In this document: piece after piece, positions 27,613 to 35,195 of the stretch
Numbering within the stretch: the first letter of the stretch is position 1
How the letters are laid out: each line of letters begins with the position of its first letter
Assembly (NCBI RefSeq): GCF_002947535.1
Contig: NZ_PUAP01000031.1
Location: forward strand, 1-39,563
Reading direction: 5' to 3'
Source of the DNA: Enterococcus mundtii
Lineage (GTDB): Bacteria; Bacillota; Bacilli; Lactobacillales; Enterococcaceae
DNA: 39,563 bases
Program-made: the position numbers and the translations under genes
Notes under the pieces: generated by a model
Told to the model about the DNA's origin: nothing
Databases searched by the model: none
What the model saw: the letters and a program-made list of their open reading frames with translations, nothing else

Positions 27613-28425
27613 ATGAAAAATTTAAAAAAACTATGGGGCACATTGATCTCTATAGTTGTTTTTGGCGCAATCGGCTTTATCGGAATGGATCTAGTGAATG
27701 TAGAACAACCGATCTCAAGGGATTACAGTGAATCTAGCTATACTGATTCAATTGATAGTGAATCGGGAGTTTCAACTGACCAACGATCAAACATGAGTAC
27801 ATATAGTATGGAATCTTCTGATAAACCAGTCGAAAGTACAACCAAAAGTGAAGCTACTATCACAAGTAGTATACCTGACTCATCTGAACCAAGAAACAAC
27901 GACTTACCCCAAGAAGAAGACTTAGCCCCGACTGGAAACAATCCTGGTCCACAAGAATTGGGGAGAGCTTCCTTTGATTTAACTGAACTTGCAACAAACA
28001 AAGGGTGGATCGAATACCATGAGCTGGATCAATTAGGACGTCCAACTGGTGCAGATGCCTTATTGGAAAAATCAATGATCAATACCGGTACCAGTGCAAA
28101 TCGTGATATTCGCCCACCTGGGTTTATTTCCGGACCCAGATATGACCATTCTCGTGGACATCTGATTGCTAAACAATTTGGTGGTAGTGGCGACGATGAA
28201 AGAAATTTAGTTACTTTGTTTCAATTTCCAGTCAATGATCCCTACATGAACTATTATGAATTGAAAATCCGCAGAGCATTGAATCATGGAGAAACGATTC
28301 GCTACCGTGTTACTCCACATTATGTTGGTGATGAACTCATCCCTGAAAGTGTCGAGTTAGAGGCAAAAGGATCAAGCAAGAACACAAGCATTGACTTTAC
28401 TGTCTTGATACCAAATGAAAAGTAG
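27613..28425 (+). CDS. Membrane-anchored or secreted DNA/RNA non-specific endonuclease
   Basis: A 270-residue nuclease. The N-terminal basic stretch and hydrophobic segment (about 7-27, LWGTLISIVVFGAIGFIG) is a signal or anchor. A Ser/Thr/Glu-rich linker (about 32-115) follows. The catalytic domain has YDHSRGHLIAKQFGG, matching the (D)RGH motif of beta-beta-alpha-metal endonucleases (Endonuclease_NS_2 / EndA-like), and DERNLVTLFQFPVNDPYMNYYE, which carries the metal-binding Asn. I chose ATG 27613 because AAAGGAGGT lies about 8 bases upstream. It should act outside the cell on nucleic acid, for nutrition, escape from DNA nets or DNA uptake. The next gene starts about 10 bp later and may be its partner. 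Confidence 0.88.
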   Translation: MKNLKKLWGTLISIVVFGAIGFIGMDLVNVEQPISRDYSESSYTDSIDSESGVSTDQRSNMSTYSMESSDKPVESTTKSEATITSSIPDSSEPRNNDLPQEEDLAPTGNNPGPQELGRASFDLTELATNKGWIEYHELDQLGRPTGADALLEKSMINTGTSANRDIRPPGFISGPRYDHSRGHLIAKQFGGSGDDERNLVTLFQFPVNDPYMNYYELKIRRALNHGETIRYRVTPHYVGDELIPESVELEAKGSSKNTSIDFTVLIPNEK

Positions 28426-28434
28426 GTGGAACGA

Positions 28435-28809
28435 TTGTTTGAACAGTTGAACAAAAACAATACATTAGAACAGACACTTGCTTGGCTTAAAGAGGAACAG
28501 CTTTATGATTATGAAGAACTTGTCTTTTTCCCTTCTGCCAAACACTTCAAAGCTAGCGTTTTGCGTACAATCGAATTTACCTCGTGGGATAAAGAGGACA
28601 TCGTGAATCTCCTTTCCTCCTTTCGCTTAGCTGCTCGAACGATCGATGGTGATTATCTCTTAGCAAACGAAAAGACAGTTTGTCTGTTTCCTCGCTCTCA
28701 TCAAAAAGAGGAAATCAAGCGGTTCAACGGGAGTTTAGCCGATCTACTATTAAGATACGCAAACTCTTCGAAATCGATTGTCGAATTTTTTAACTTTCCT
28801 ACTAACTAA
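28435..28809 (+). CDS. Unknown 124-residue protein, possible immunity partner of the nuclease
   Basis: I do not firmly recognise it. It is cytosolic-looking with no signal. The pattern near the end (GDYLLANEKTVCLFPRSH, then SLADLLLRYA) loosely resembles the C-terminal part of SUKH (SMI1/KNR4) immunity proteins, where a GDY-type strand is followed by a final helix. That resemblance is weak. I chose TTG 28435 because AGGTGG lies 5 bases upstream; a GTG at 28426 has only a poor site. It directly follows the nuclease gene in the same transcript, so a nuclease/immunity pair is plausible. Confidence 0.6.
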   Translation: MFEQLNKNNTLEQTLAWLKEEQLYDYEELVFFPSAKHFKASVLRTIEFTSWDKEDIVNLLSSFRLAARTIDGDYLLANEKTVCLFPRSHQKEEIKRFNGSLADLLLRYANSSKSIVEFFNFPTN

Positions 28810-28885
28810 GGTAGCTTGCTCTAACACTGACTGAATCGGGGCTTGTATTTAGCGTCAGGTACATGAAACAGATGTCGTACAAAAA

Positions 28886-28924
28886 AAAACGTCCGAAATG
28901 ATCATTCTCATTTCGGACGTTTTT
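28886..28924. terminator. Bidirectional terminator
   Basis: Perfect 16-bp inverted repeat (28886-28901 and 28908-28924, loop about 6) with A and T runs at the ends. It lies after the nuclease unit and also downstream of the convergent ATPase gene. Confidence 0.9.
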
Positions 28925-29073
28925 AATGCAGTCGGAACACAAATGTTTAGCTATATTTGCCAAGCGATTATTTCTGTGCCCGCCGTTCATTCAGTTTTGG
29001 TGGTGCGAGAGGAGTAATGTTCCCAGACACGCTTTTTCCACGTTAGACCATTTCATCTCAGTAAAGTGAATGA

Positions 29074-31665
29074 TCAAGCACCTACCCTGTAACTTCTAGC
29101 CGATAAAACATATTTTTCGATTTCTACTAAGAAGAATAAAAGTAATCCTGGTAATAGACTGATAACTACTTCCATATTTGATAATACGTTTGTGCCTAAA
29201 GCCATTCGTAATGGTGGGAACCAAATCATCGCGGCTTGAAGCAAGACCATGATCCCGATTGAATAAAACAATGCGGTATTTTTCCATAATCCTCTATCTA
29301 AACTAAACTCGCTGATCCTACGACAATTGATCATATAGAACGCTTGACCAAACACCATTGCATTGATCAACACTGTTTGACGTGCATCGTTTGAGACATA
29401 TTCCATCGCAGTTAAACCTAAGATCGTCAAGATCATGCCTACATATAAAATGCGCATCAACGCATATCGTGACAGAATCCGCTCATTCAACGGTCGTGGT
29501 CGTCGGCTCATCACTTGTTTTTCTGCCCGTTCAAATCCTAAGGCATAGGATAAAGTAATCGAAGCCACTAGGTTCAACCAGAGGATTTGCACCGTCGTCA
29601 ATGGTAATGGGAAGTTCCCAATCAATGAGAAGAGCAACAATAATCCTTGTGCCAAACATGTTGGTAAATAAAAAAGAATCGTTTTCTTCAAGTTGTCGAA
29701 AATCCGACGTCCTTCTTTGACTGCGTAAGCGATCGTTTCAAAATTATCGTCGACTAAGACCATATCAGCCGCTTGTTTACTAACGTCGCTCCCTTTGATT
29801 CCCATAGCGATCCCGACATCTGCTTTCTTCAATGCCGGTGCGTCATTCACACCATCTCCGGTCATCCCAACAATTTCACCTTGTGCTTGAAGATAAGAAA
29901 CGATTGCCAATTTATGTTCTGGTGTCGTTCGCGCAAACACATCATTTTCACTTACTGCGCGTTGCCATTGTTGCTCTGAAAGTTGATTCAGTTCTTTTCC
30001 GGTGATTGCTGTTTGATGGTTTTGTAATCCTAGTTGTTTCGCGATAGCTTTGGCTGTCAAGGGATGATCTCCTGTGATCATTTTGACACGGATTCCTGCT
30101 TGTTGCATCGATTTAACTGCTTCGATCGCTGACTCTTTTGGTGGGTCGATCACACCGCATAAGCCAATCATCGTCAATTCTTCATCTAATGAATCATGAG
30201 ACAGATCTTCATCGCCGATTTCTTTCATCGCAAAAGCTAACACACGTTGCCCTTGACTCGCTAAATCTTCATTTTTCTTGTGCCAACGTTTTTTATCGAT
30301 CGATTGGCTCATACCTCTAGTGTCCATTTGATGACCCGCTTTTTCGATCAATACATCCGGTGCCCCTTTAACGAACAGGATATTTTTCCCATTGATTGCA
30401 TGAACCGTCCCCATGTATTTATACGCTGAATCAAAAGGGATTTTTGCAATCGGCGAATGGATCGTTGCCTGTTGCGTATTTGTATAACGTAATAACGCAA
30501 GTTCTGTCGCATTCCCTGTTTCAGGACACTCCCCATCTGCTAATTGTGTTTCTTGACAATTATGCATCGCTTGGAACAAATACTCCTCAACTACTGTACG
30601 TGATACTTTGGTAAAAGATTCCGGCGTATACCAATCATTCAAGGTTGCGATATGGACTAAAGACATTTCATTTTTTGTCAGTGTCCCTGTTTTATCCGAA
30701 CAAATAACCGTCATTGCACCTAGGGTTTCTACTGTAGGCAATGTTTTTACGATGGCATTCTTCTTTGCCATTCGATTGACACCGATTGATAAAATGATCG
30801 TTAAGATCGACGGCAAGCCTTCTGGGATCGAAGAAACGATCAAGGCAATGATCGCCGTAGCAATATAGCCCCATGTCATGCCATAATAAAAATACGAAAC
30901 AAGAGCAATCAATAAAATCAACGCACTGATTCCTTTAAAGATACTTGTGTTCATTTCTTTGATTTTTTTCAATAATGGTGTTTCTTGTTCTTCCACCGTT
31001 GATAAAGAATGACTGATTTTACCGATTTGAGTATTCGGCCCTACTTCAACAACGACTCCAAGTCCATTTCCCGATTCAATTTTTGTTCCAGAAAAGGCCA
31101 TATTGACTTGTTCAGCTAATTCTGTATTTTCAGGTAAGCTCTCGCTTGTTTTGCTGACAGAATGCGTTTCTCCTGTTAAAATCGCCTCATCCACTTGTAA
31201 ATTGAATGATTCGATGATCCGGACATCAGCCGGTACGATATCTCCAGCAGTCAAGACGACTTGATCACCGACGACTAACTCTGTCGGATCGATTTCACGT
31301 TTTTTGCCGTCTTCCAAAATTACTGCTTTGTCACTCAATAATCCTTTGATACTATCTAAAGAAGAAGCTGCTTTTCGTTCTTGGAAATACCCGATCATGG
31401 CATTTAGAAAAACAACCAAAAAGATCATACCACCTTCCATCAATGCGCCAGTTGCTACTTTCAATATCGCAGCCCCTAATAAGATGTACATCAACGCATC
31501 ATGGAAATAAGATAAGAATTTTTGCCATTCTGGCGTTTGATCTTTTTCTTCCATTTTATTTCTTCCATATTTTTCTTGACGTTCCAGTCGATCACTTTCT
31601 GTCATATAATCTGTGACTTGAACGTGTTTGATTGTTTCTTCCGTTGACTTGTTATACCATTCCAT
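29074..31665 (-). CDS. P-type cation ATPase (PacL/PMCA-like, P2 group)
   Basis: An 863-residue P2-type ATPase with about 10 membrane segments. It has an N-terminal cation-ATPase domain, the actuator motif LTGETHSV, the phosphorylation site ICSDKTGTLTKNEMS, KGAPDVL in the nucleotide domain, and hinge MTGDGVNDAPALKKADVGIAMG. M4 has SSIPEGLPSI, keeping the Glu used for ion binding in SERCA. M5 and M6 (FYLPTCLAQGLL, LWLNLVASITLSYALGF) lack the acidic residues that match SERCA E771 and D800. It may therefore not be a true calcium pump; Na+, K+, Mn2+ or another ion is possible. GGAGGAG lies 7 bases before the ATG. Its promoter has MerR-type 19-bp spacing, and the divergent MerR gene probably controls it. 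Confidence 0.9.
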   Translation of the reverse strand: MEWYNKSTEETIKHVQVTDYMTESDRLERQEKYGRNKMEEKDQTPEWQKFLSYFHDALMYILLGAAILKVATGALMEGGMIFLVVFLNAMIGYFQERKAASSLDSIKGLLSDKAVILEDGKKREIDPTELVVGDQVVLTAGDIVPADVRIIESFNLQVDEAILTGETHSVSKTSESLPENTELAEQVNMAFSGTKIESGNGLGVVVEVGPNTQIGKISHSLSTVEEQETPLLKKIKEMNTSIFKGISALILLIALVSYFYYGMTWGYIATAIIALIVSSIPEGLPSILTIILSIGVNRMAKKNAIVKTLPTVETLGAMTVICSDKTGTLTKNEMSLVHIATLNDWYTPESFTKVSRTVVEEYLFQAMHNCQETQLADGECPETGNATELALLRYTNTQQATIHSPIAKIPFDSAYKYMGTVHAINGKNILFVKGAPDVLIEKAGHQMDTRGMSQSIDKKRWHKKNEDLASQGQRVLAFAMKEIGDEDLSHDSLDEELTMIGLCGVIDPPKESAIEAVKSMQQAGIRVKMITGDHPLTAKAIAKQLGLQNHQTAITGKELNQLSEQQWQRAVSENDVFARTTPEHKLAIVSYLQAQGEIVGMTGDGVNDAPALKKADVGIAMGIKGSDVSKQAADMVLVDDNFETIAYAVKEGRRIFDNLKKTILFYLPTCLAQGLLLLFSLIGNFPLPLTTVQILWLNLVASITLSYALGFERAEKQVMSRRPRPLNERILSRYALMRILYVGMILTILGLTAMEYVSNDARQTVLINAMVFGQAFYMINCRRISEFSLDRGLWKNTALFYSIGIMVLLQAAMIWFPPLRMALGTNVLSNMEVVISLLPGLLLFFLVEIEKYVLSARSYRVGA

Positions 31666-31700
31666 ACTTTTTCTCCTCCAACAATTACTAATCTATAATA

Positions 31701-31731
31701 AGCTTACAGGTTAGAGTAACTCTAAGGTCAA
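31701..31731 (-). promoter_or_regulatory. MerR-type promoter and operator of the P-type ATPase
   Basis: On the minus strand: TTGACC (complement of 31726-31731), a 19-bp spacer and TAAGCT (complement of 31701-31706). The spacer holds the dyad TTAGAGT/ACTCTAA. Overlong spacers with such a dyad are the hallmark of MerR-activated promoters. Confidence 0.8.
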
Positions 31732-31829
31732 GGGTTTCTTACAAATAATTTAAAATTACTCGCTTTTTCCAACCAACTGATAGTAAAATGGTGAACAGAT
31801 ATAAATAAAAGTAAACGGAAGTGAATCGA

Positions 31830-32609
31830 TTGAAAATCAATGAATTAGCAAAATTATATGATATTACCCCACATACTTTACGTTACTATGAAAAGATCGG
31901 TTTGATCCAACCAGATTATGATGATAACGGTTATCGAAATTATTCGTACAAAGAATTAGAACAACTTAACACAATTCGCGATCTGCGGTATTTTGATGTG
32001 TCTCTGCCTGAGATCGTCGAATACTTGAATAATAAAAACATCGATCGAACAAAAGAACTTTTACGATTTGAAATTGACTCTTTACATCGTTTGATTGCAG
32101 AATCAAAAGAAAAAATTTCCTTGTTGGATGATCGCTTACAATTGATCTATGAAGTAGAAGATACTCCATTCAATCAACCGATCGTGATGGAACATCAATT
32201 ACGTCAAGTAATCAAAGACGATGAAATGACGACTAGCGATGATGTCGATTACGCATTGAAACAGCTGCATAAAAAACATGAGAAACACCTCAGTGCCAAC
32301 AATCAAAATTTATTTGGAAGTATCTTACATGAAGAGTTAGATTCTTTTGCCTATCAAGTCTTTTATTTCTATCCAGAAACTGCCTCTTTGATCAATGAGG
32401 TGTCCACGTTACCATCCGGGAAATACTTGACTTACACCTATCAAGGTGCCTACGAGCAACAAATCACAGGTATTCAAAAAATCAAAAAATATGCGGAAAC
32501 ACATCAATTAGAATTAAAAAGTCCATTTTATGAACTGTATCTCGTAGATTTTCACGAAACCAATGATCAAAACGAATTTATTACACGTTTAGAAGTATTG
32601 ATCCAGTAA
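31830..32609 (+). CDS. MerR-family regulator with a C-terminal effector domain
   Basis: Transcription regulator of 259 residues. The N-terminal MerR HTH is INELAKLYDITPHTLRYYEKIGLI, with the wing DDNGYRNYSYKELEQLNTI. A dimerisation helix (about 75-120) follows, and a C-terminal domain (about 125-259) of GyrI/BmrR-like appearance. That kind of domain usually binds small molecules; no metal-binding Cys set is seen. I chose TTG 31830 because it gives the typical MerR start (MKINELAK) with GGAAGTG 6 bases upstream; GTG 31821 is the alternative. It is divergent from the P-type ATPase whose promoter carries its likely operator. Confidence 0.88.
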   Translation: MKINELAKLYDITPHTLRYYEKIGLIQPDYDDNGYRNYSYKELEQLNTIRDLRYFDVSLPEIVEYLNNKNIDRTKELLRFEIDSLHRLIAESKEKISLLDDRLQLIYEVEDTPFNQPIVMEHQLRQVIKDDEMTTSDDVDYALKQLHKKHEKHLSANNQNLFGSILHEELDSFAYQVFYFYPETASLINEVSTLPSGKYLTYTYQGAYEQQITGIQKIKKYAETHQLELKSPFYELYLVDFHETNDQNEFITRLEVLIQ

Positions 32610-32635
32610 GCGATGTTCTTTATCAAAAACAACAC

Positions 32636-32690
32636 AAAAAAACAGCCAAAAGAGAGCGAAGCTACGATTTGCTTCTTTCTTTTGACTGTT
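32636..32690. terminator. Bidirectional terminator between merR-type gene and nagA
   Basis: Long imperfect hairpin (arms 32641-32663 and 32671-32690 around GAAGC/GCTTC), with a seven-A run on the left that becomes a T run for nagA. Confidence 0.8.
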
Positions 32691-32703
32691 CACTTTTTAT
32701 TTC

Positions 32704-33852
32704 TTACGCATGATAACGTTCAACACCATCTAAATAAGTGGCATCTAAAGACATATCAGGATTCAAGACGATGAAATCAGCATCTCTTCCTTTAGCAATC
32801 TTTCCACAGGTATCATCGATCTTACAGCTAACCGCAGGAACGTACGTAGCCATCATGATGGCTTGTTCTGGTGTAGCCAAGCCCCAATCTACGACATTCT
32901 TGATTGCTTCTTTTAATCTTAAGATACTTCCAGCTAGATTTCCGGATTCTAAGCGAGCCGTTCCATCTTTAACAACTACTGGGAACTCACCTAAATTATA
33001 GTTACCGTCTGGCATCCCACCAGCCATCATGCAATCCGTGATCAATGCGACATGATCGTGTCCTGCTTTTTCCATCAAGATCTGTGCAGCATTTGGATGG
33101 ACATGGTGACCGTCACAAATCAACTCTGAAAACACGTGATCCAATGATAATAACGCACCGACCATACCTGGCTCACGATGGTTCAAACCACGCATCCCAT
33201 TAAATGCATGAACAAATACACTTGCTCCCGCTTCAACCGCTGCTTGTGCTTCATTGATCGTTGCATTACTATGACCTAAGGCAACGACAACGCCTTCATC
33301 TGTCACTTGCTTGACGAATTCTTCGACACCTGCGCGTTCTGGTGCTAAGGCGATTTTCTTGATCAATCCTCCAGATGCTTCTTGCCATTCATTGAAGACT
33401 GCTAGATCTGGGTCGCCAAAATAGCTTGGATTTTGCGCCCCTTTATGCTCTTCTGTGAAGAATGGGCCTTCAAAATAGATCCCTTTGATTTTAGCTCCAG
33501 GAGCTTCGTGATACATTTTACCAATCGTCTCTGCCACATCTTTTAGACGTTCTTTACTAGAAGTCAATGTTGTAGGTAAAAAGGCAGTTACCCCACAAGA
33601 TAATAAGCCTTCTGACATGGCTTTGATGCCTTCTGCGTCATTGTCCATAACATCGTGATTCATAAACCCATGAATATGTGTGTCTACAAGTCCAGGGGCA
33701 ATCCATTTACCGCTTTGGTCAATGATCGTTACTTCACCTGTTGGTTTTTCTGAAAGATATTCGCCAAAAAGCCCATCAGTAATTTCAAGATATCCAGTAT
33801 TTTTCACACCAGATGCTAAAAAGAATTTGTCAGCATAGATATAAGTTCTCAT
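32704..33852 (-). CDS. nagA: N-acetylglucosamine-6-phosphate deacetylase
   Basis: Deacetylates GlcNAc-6-P to GlcN-6-P in amino-sugar use and wall recycling. It is 382 residues, of the amidohydrolase superfamily. Motifs are the metal-binding DTHIHGFMNHDVMD (about 56-70), YFEGPFFTEEHKGAQNP with the conserved Glu, GHSNATINEAQAA, VHAFNGMRGLNHREPG, and the catalytic Asp in LITDCMMAGGMPDG. AAAGGAG lies before the ATG. It has its own promoter and a dre-type operator. nagB is not in the window. Confidence 0.96.
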   Translation of the reverse strand: MRTYIYADKFFLASGVKNTGYLEITDGLFGEYLSEKPTGEVTIIDQSGKWIAPGLVDTHIHGFMNHDVMDNDAEGIKAMSEGLLSCGVTAFLPTTLTSSKERLKDVAETIGKMYHEAPGAKIKGIYFEGPFFTEEHKGAQNPSYFGDPDLAVFNEWQEASGGLIKKIALAPERAGVEEFVKQVTDEGVVVALGHSNATINEAQAAVEAGASVFVHAFNGMRGLNHREPGMVGALLSLDHVFSELICDGHHVHPNAAQILMEKAGHDHVALITDCMMAGGMPDGNYNLGEFPVVVKDGTARLESGNLAGSILRLKEAIKNVVDWGLATPEQAIMMATYVPAVSCKIDDTCGKIAKGRDADFIVLNPDMSLDATYLDGVERYHA

Positions 33853-33881
33853 TCTATTCTCTCCTTTGATGATCTACCTTT

Positions 33882-33910
33882 AAATTACTCTTATTTACGA
33901 AAGAAGTCAA
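33882..33910 (-). promoter_or_regulatory. nagA promoter
   Basis: On the minus strand: TTGACT (complement of 33905-33910), a 17-bp spacer and TAATTT (complement of 33882-33887). Confidence 0.75.
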
Positions 33911-33911
33911 G

Positions 33912-33927
33912 AATGGTCTACACCATT
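33912..33927. promoter_or_regulatory. dre-like operator upstream of nagA
   Basis: The palindrome AATGGTGTAGACCATT (minus strand) differs at few positions from the DasR/NagR (YvoA) element, whose core is TGGTCTAGACCA. It abuts the nagA -35 box and touches the stop codon of the upstream regulator. A GntR/HutC-type NagR released by amino-sugar phosphates would fit. Confidence 0.7.
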
Positions 33928-34763
33928 TATATGCTTTTTGCGATCTTTTTAACTGCTTGAGCTAATTCTTCATAAAACAATGCCTTTGATAATTCATTTT
34001 GCTGCTTGTAGATCAAACTTTTCAGAATAAATAAATCATTTAAATAATAATAGCTATTTTTTTCTTGTGCCCAGCGAATCCCTTGATTCACTTGTTCAAG
34101 AGCTGCTTGGCTTTCCCCTTGATGAAATAGAAAACTACCGTAATTATAAAAAATCTGGGTCAATTCGCTTTTGTTCTGTTCGTTGATCGTATCGTGCAAC
34201 AATTGGACGCTACGACTTAAATAATATCTTGCTTCTGTACTTCTCCCTGCAACCCCATAGACTTTCCCAATACAGCTGATCAATTGGATCTCAATGTCAC
34301 AAACGTGTGTCCGATCTTTTTGACTTGAGTACGTCAACGCCTCTTTCAAGTAACTAAGTGCCTGTACCAGGTTTTTCCTTAATGTAAATTCACAAACACC
34401 TAAGTAATAATAATACCGTTGAAAATCCTCCGCTGAATAGAGATTCTCTGTTACTTTTGCTGATTTTAGTTCTTGTTCTAATTTACGATAATCTCTTTTT
34501 AAAAAGTAAAGATCCAGAAGATCAAACTGTCTCGTTGCTGCTCGAATCTTGTCCTTGGATAAATTCATCACATAATCGATCGTTACACCAAGCCTGTGAC
34601 AGATCTGGGCCATCACTAATACATTGGGTAACTCTTCGTTATTTTCGATTCTACTCAGCACACTTTGAGAACAAATGCCTTGTGAAAGCATTTGTTGCGT
34701 CATTTTTTGTTCTTTTCGGATTTCTTTGATGATCGTACCAAAGGAATCGACTAATGCTTCCAT
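33927..34763 (-). CDS. XRE-family regulator with TPR repeats (RRNPP-like)
   Basis: A 278-residue regulator. The N-terminal HTH (about 9-66) is FGTIIKEIRKEQKMTQQMLSQGICSQSVLSRIENNEELPNV in form, matching XRE/PlcR/Rgg-type domains. The rest consists of helical pairs like TPR repeats (YYYYLGVCEFTLRKNLVQAL, ARYYLSRSVQLL, FLFHQGESQAALEQV). This layout is typical of RRNPP regulators sensing short peptides; no peptide gene is evident next to it. It has its own promoter with a palindrome between -10 and start, suggesting autoregulation. AGAGGGGG precedes the ATG. Confidence 0.85.
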   Translation of the reverse strand: MEALVDSFGTIIKEIRKEQKMTQQMLSQGICSQSVLSRIENNEELPNVLVMAQICHRLGVTIDYVMNLSKDKIRAATRQFDLLDLYFLKRDYRKLEQELKSAKVTENLYSAEDFQRYYYYLGVCEFTLRKNLVQALSYLKEALTYSSQKDRTHVCDIEIQLISCIGKVYGVAGRSTEARYYLSRSVQLLHDTINEQNKSELTQIFYNYGSFLFHQGESQAALEQVNQGIRWAQEKNSYYYLNDLFILKSLIYKQQNELSKALFYEELAQAVKKIAKSI

Positions 34764-34784
34764 AAGTATCCCCCTCTAAAAAAT

Positions 34785-34798
34785 ATGCGTATTCGCAT
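34785..34798. promoter_or_regulatory. Palindrome in the leader of the XRE-TPR gene
   Basis: ATGCG-TATT-CGCAT lies between the predicted -10 box and the ribosome binding site. It is a candidate autoregulatory operator. Confidence 0.5.
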
Positions 34799-34808
34799 GA
34801 CTACATGT

Positions 34809-34837
34809 ATTGTACTTGACTACTTTGTAAACTTCAA
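34809..34837 (-). promoter_or_regulatory. Promoter of the XRE-TPR regulator
   Basis: On the minus strand: TTGAAG (complement of 34832-34837), a 17-bp spacer and TACAAT (complement of 34809-34814). Confidence 0.7.
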
Positions 34838-35195
34838 GAAAAGTCCAATAGCAACAGGTTATTTTTCAAAAAGTTGACATTAAAAAAACGCCTCGGTGTC
34901 AAGACGGCTTTTTGATGAAGTCGTATTTACTTTATAAAAATCCTGCTGTCAATCCCATACTTCTTACTACTAGCTAACCATTCATCGAAACAGTTTGTTT
35001 GTACAAGGTAAATGCCAATGAAAACCAAACAAGTATCATTGATTTCGTGAAGTAAGCAAACACCCATAAGAATCGTTGATCCAAATTTTTATAGTGCTTC
35101 ACTTACTTCATAAAATCTCGATTTGCCCTGTCAGTTACTCGCTCACACTCAAAGCAAGTACTTTCACACATGCGCGATGGCCATCCCATTACGCC
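34838..35195. other. 358-bp stretch without a recognised gene
   Basis: It holds a weak GCC/GGC hairpin near 34885-34913 and a TGAAGTAAG/CTTACTTCA inverted repeat with arms about 70 bases apart. Only very short reading frames without ribosome binding sites were seen. It may carry the 3' end of the aminotransferase transcript, but I see no clear terminator. Confidence 0.5.

Noticed and set aside
28802-28990. 62-codon minus-strand frame
   Set aside because: It reads through the terminator hairpin at 28886-28924 and has no ribosome binding site.
34885-34913. Terminator near 34900
   Set aside because: The stem has only a few GC pairs with a bulge and it is not placed after a gene on the plus strand.
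34915-34977. 20-codon frame next to the RRNPP-like regulator as a signal peptide gene
   Set aside because: No ribosome binding site precedes the ATG, and the peptide lacks a clear signal sequence.
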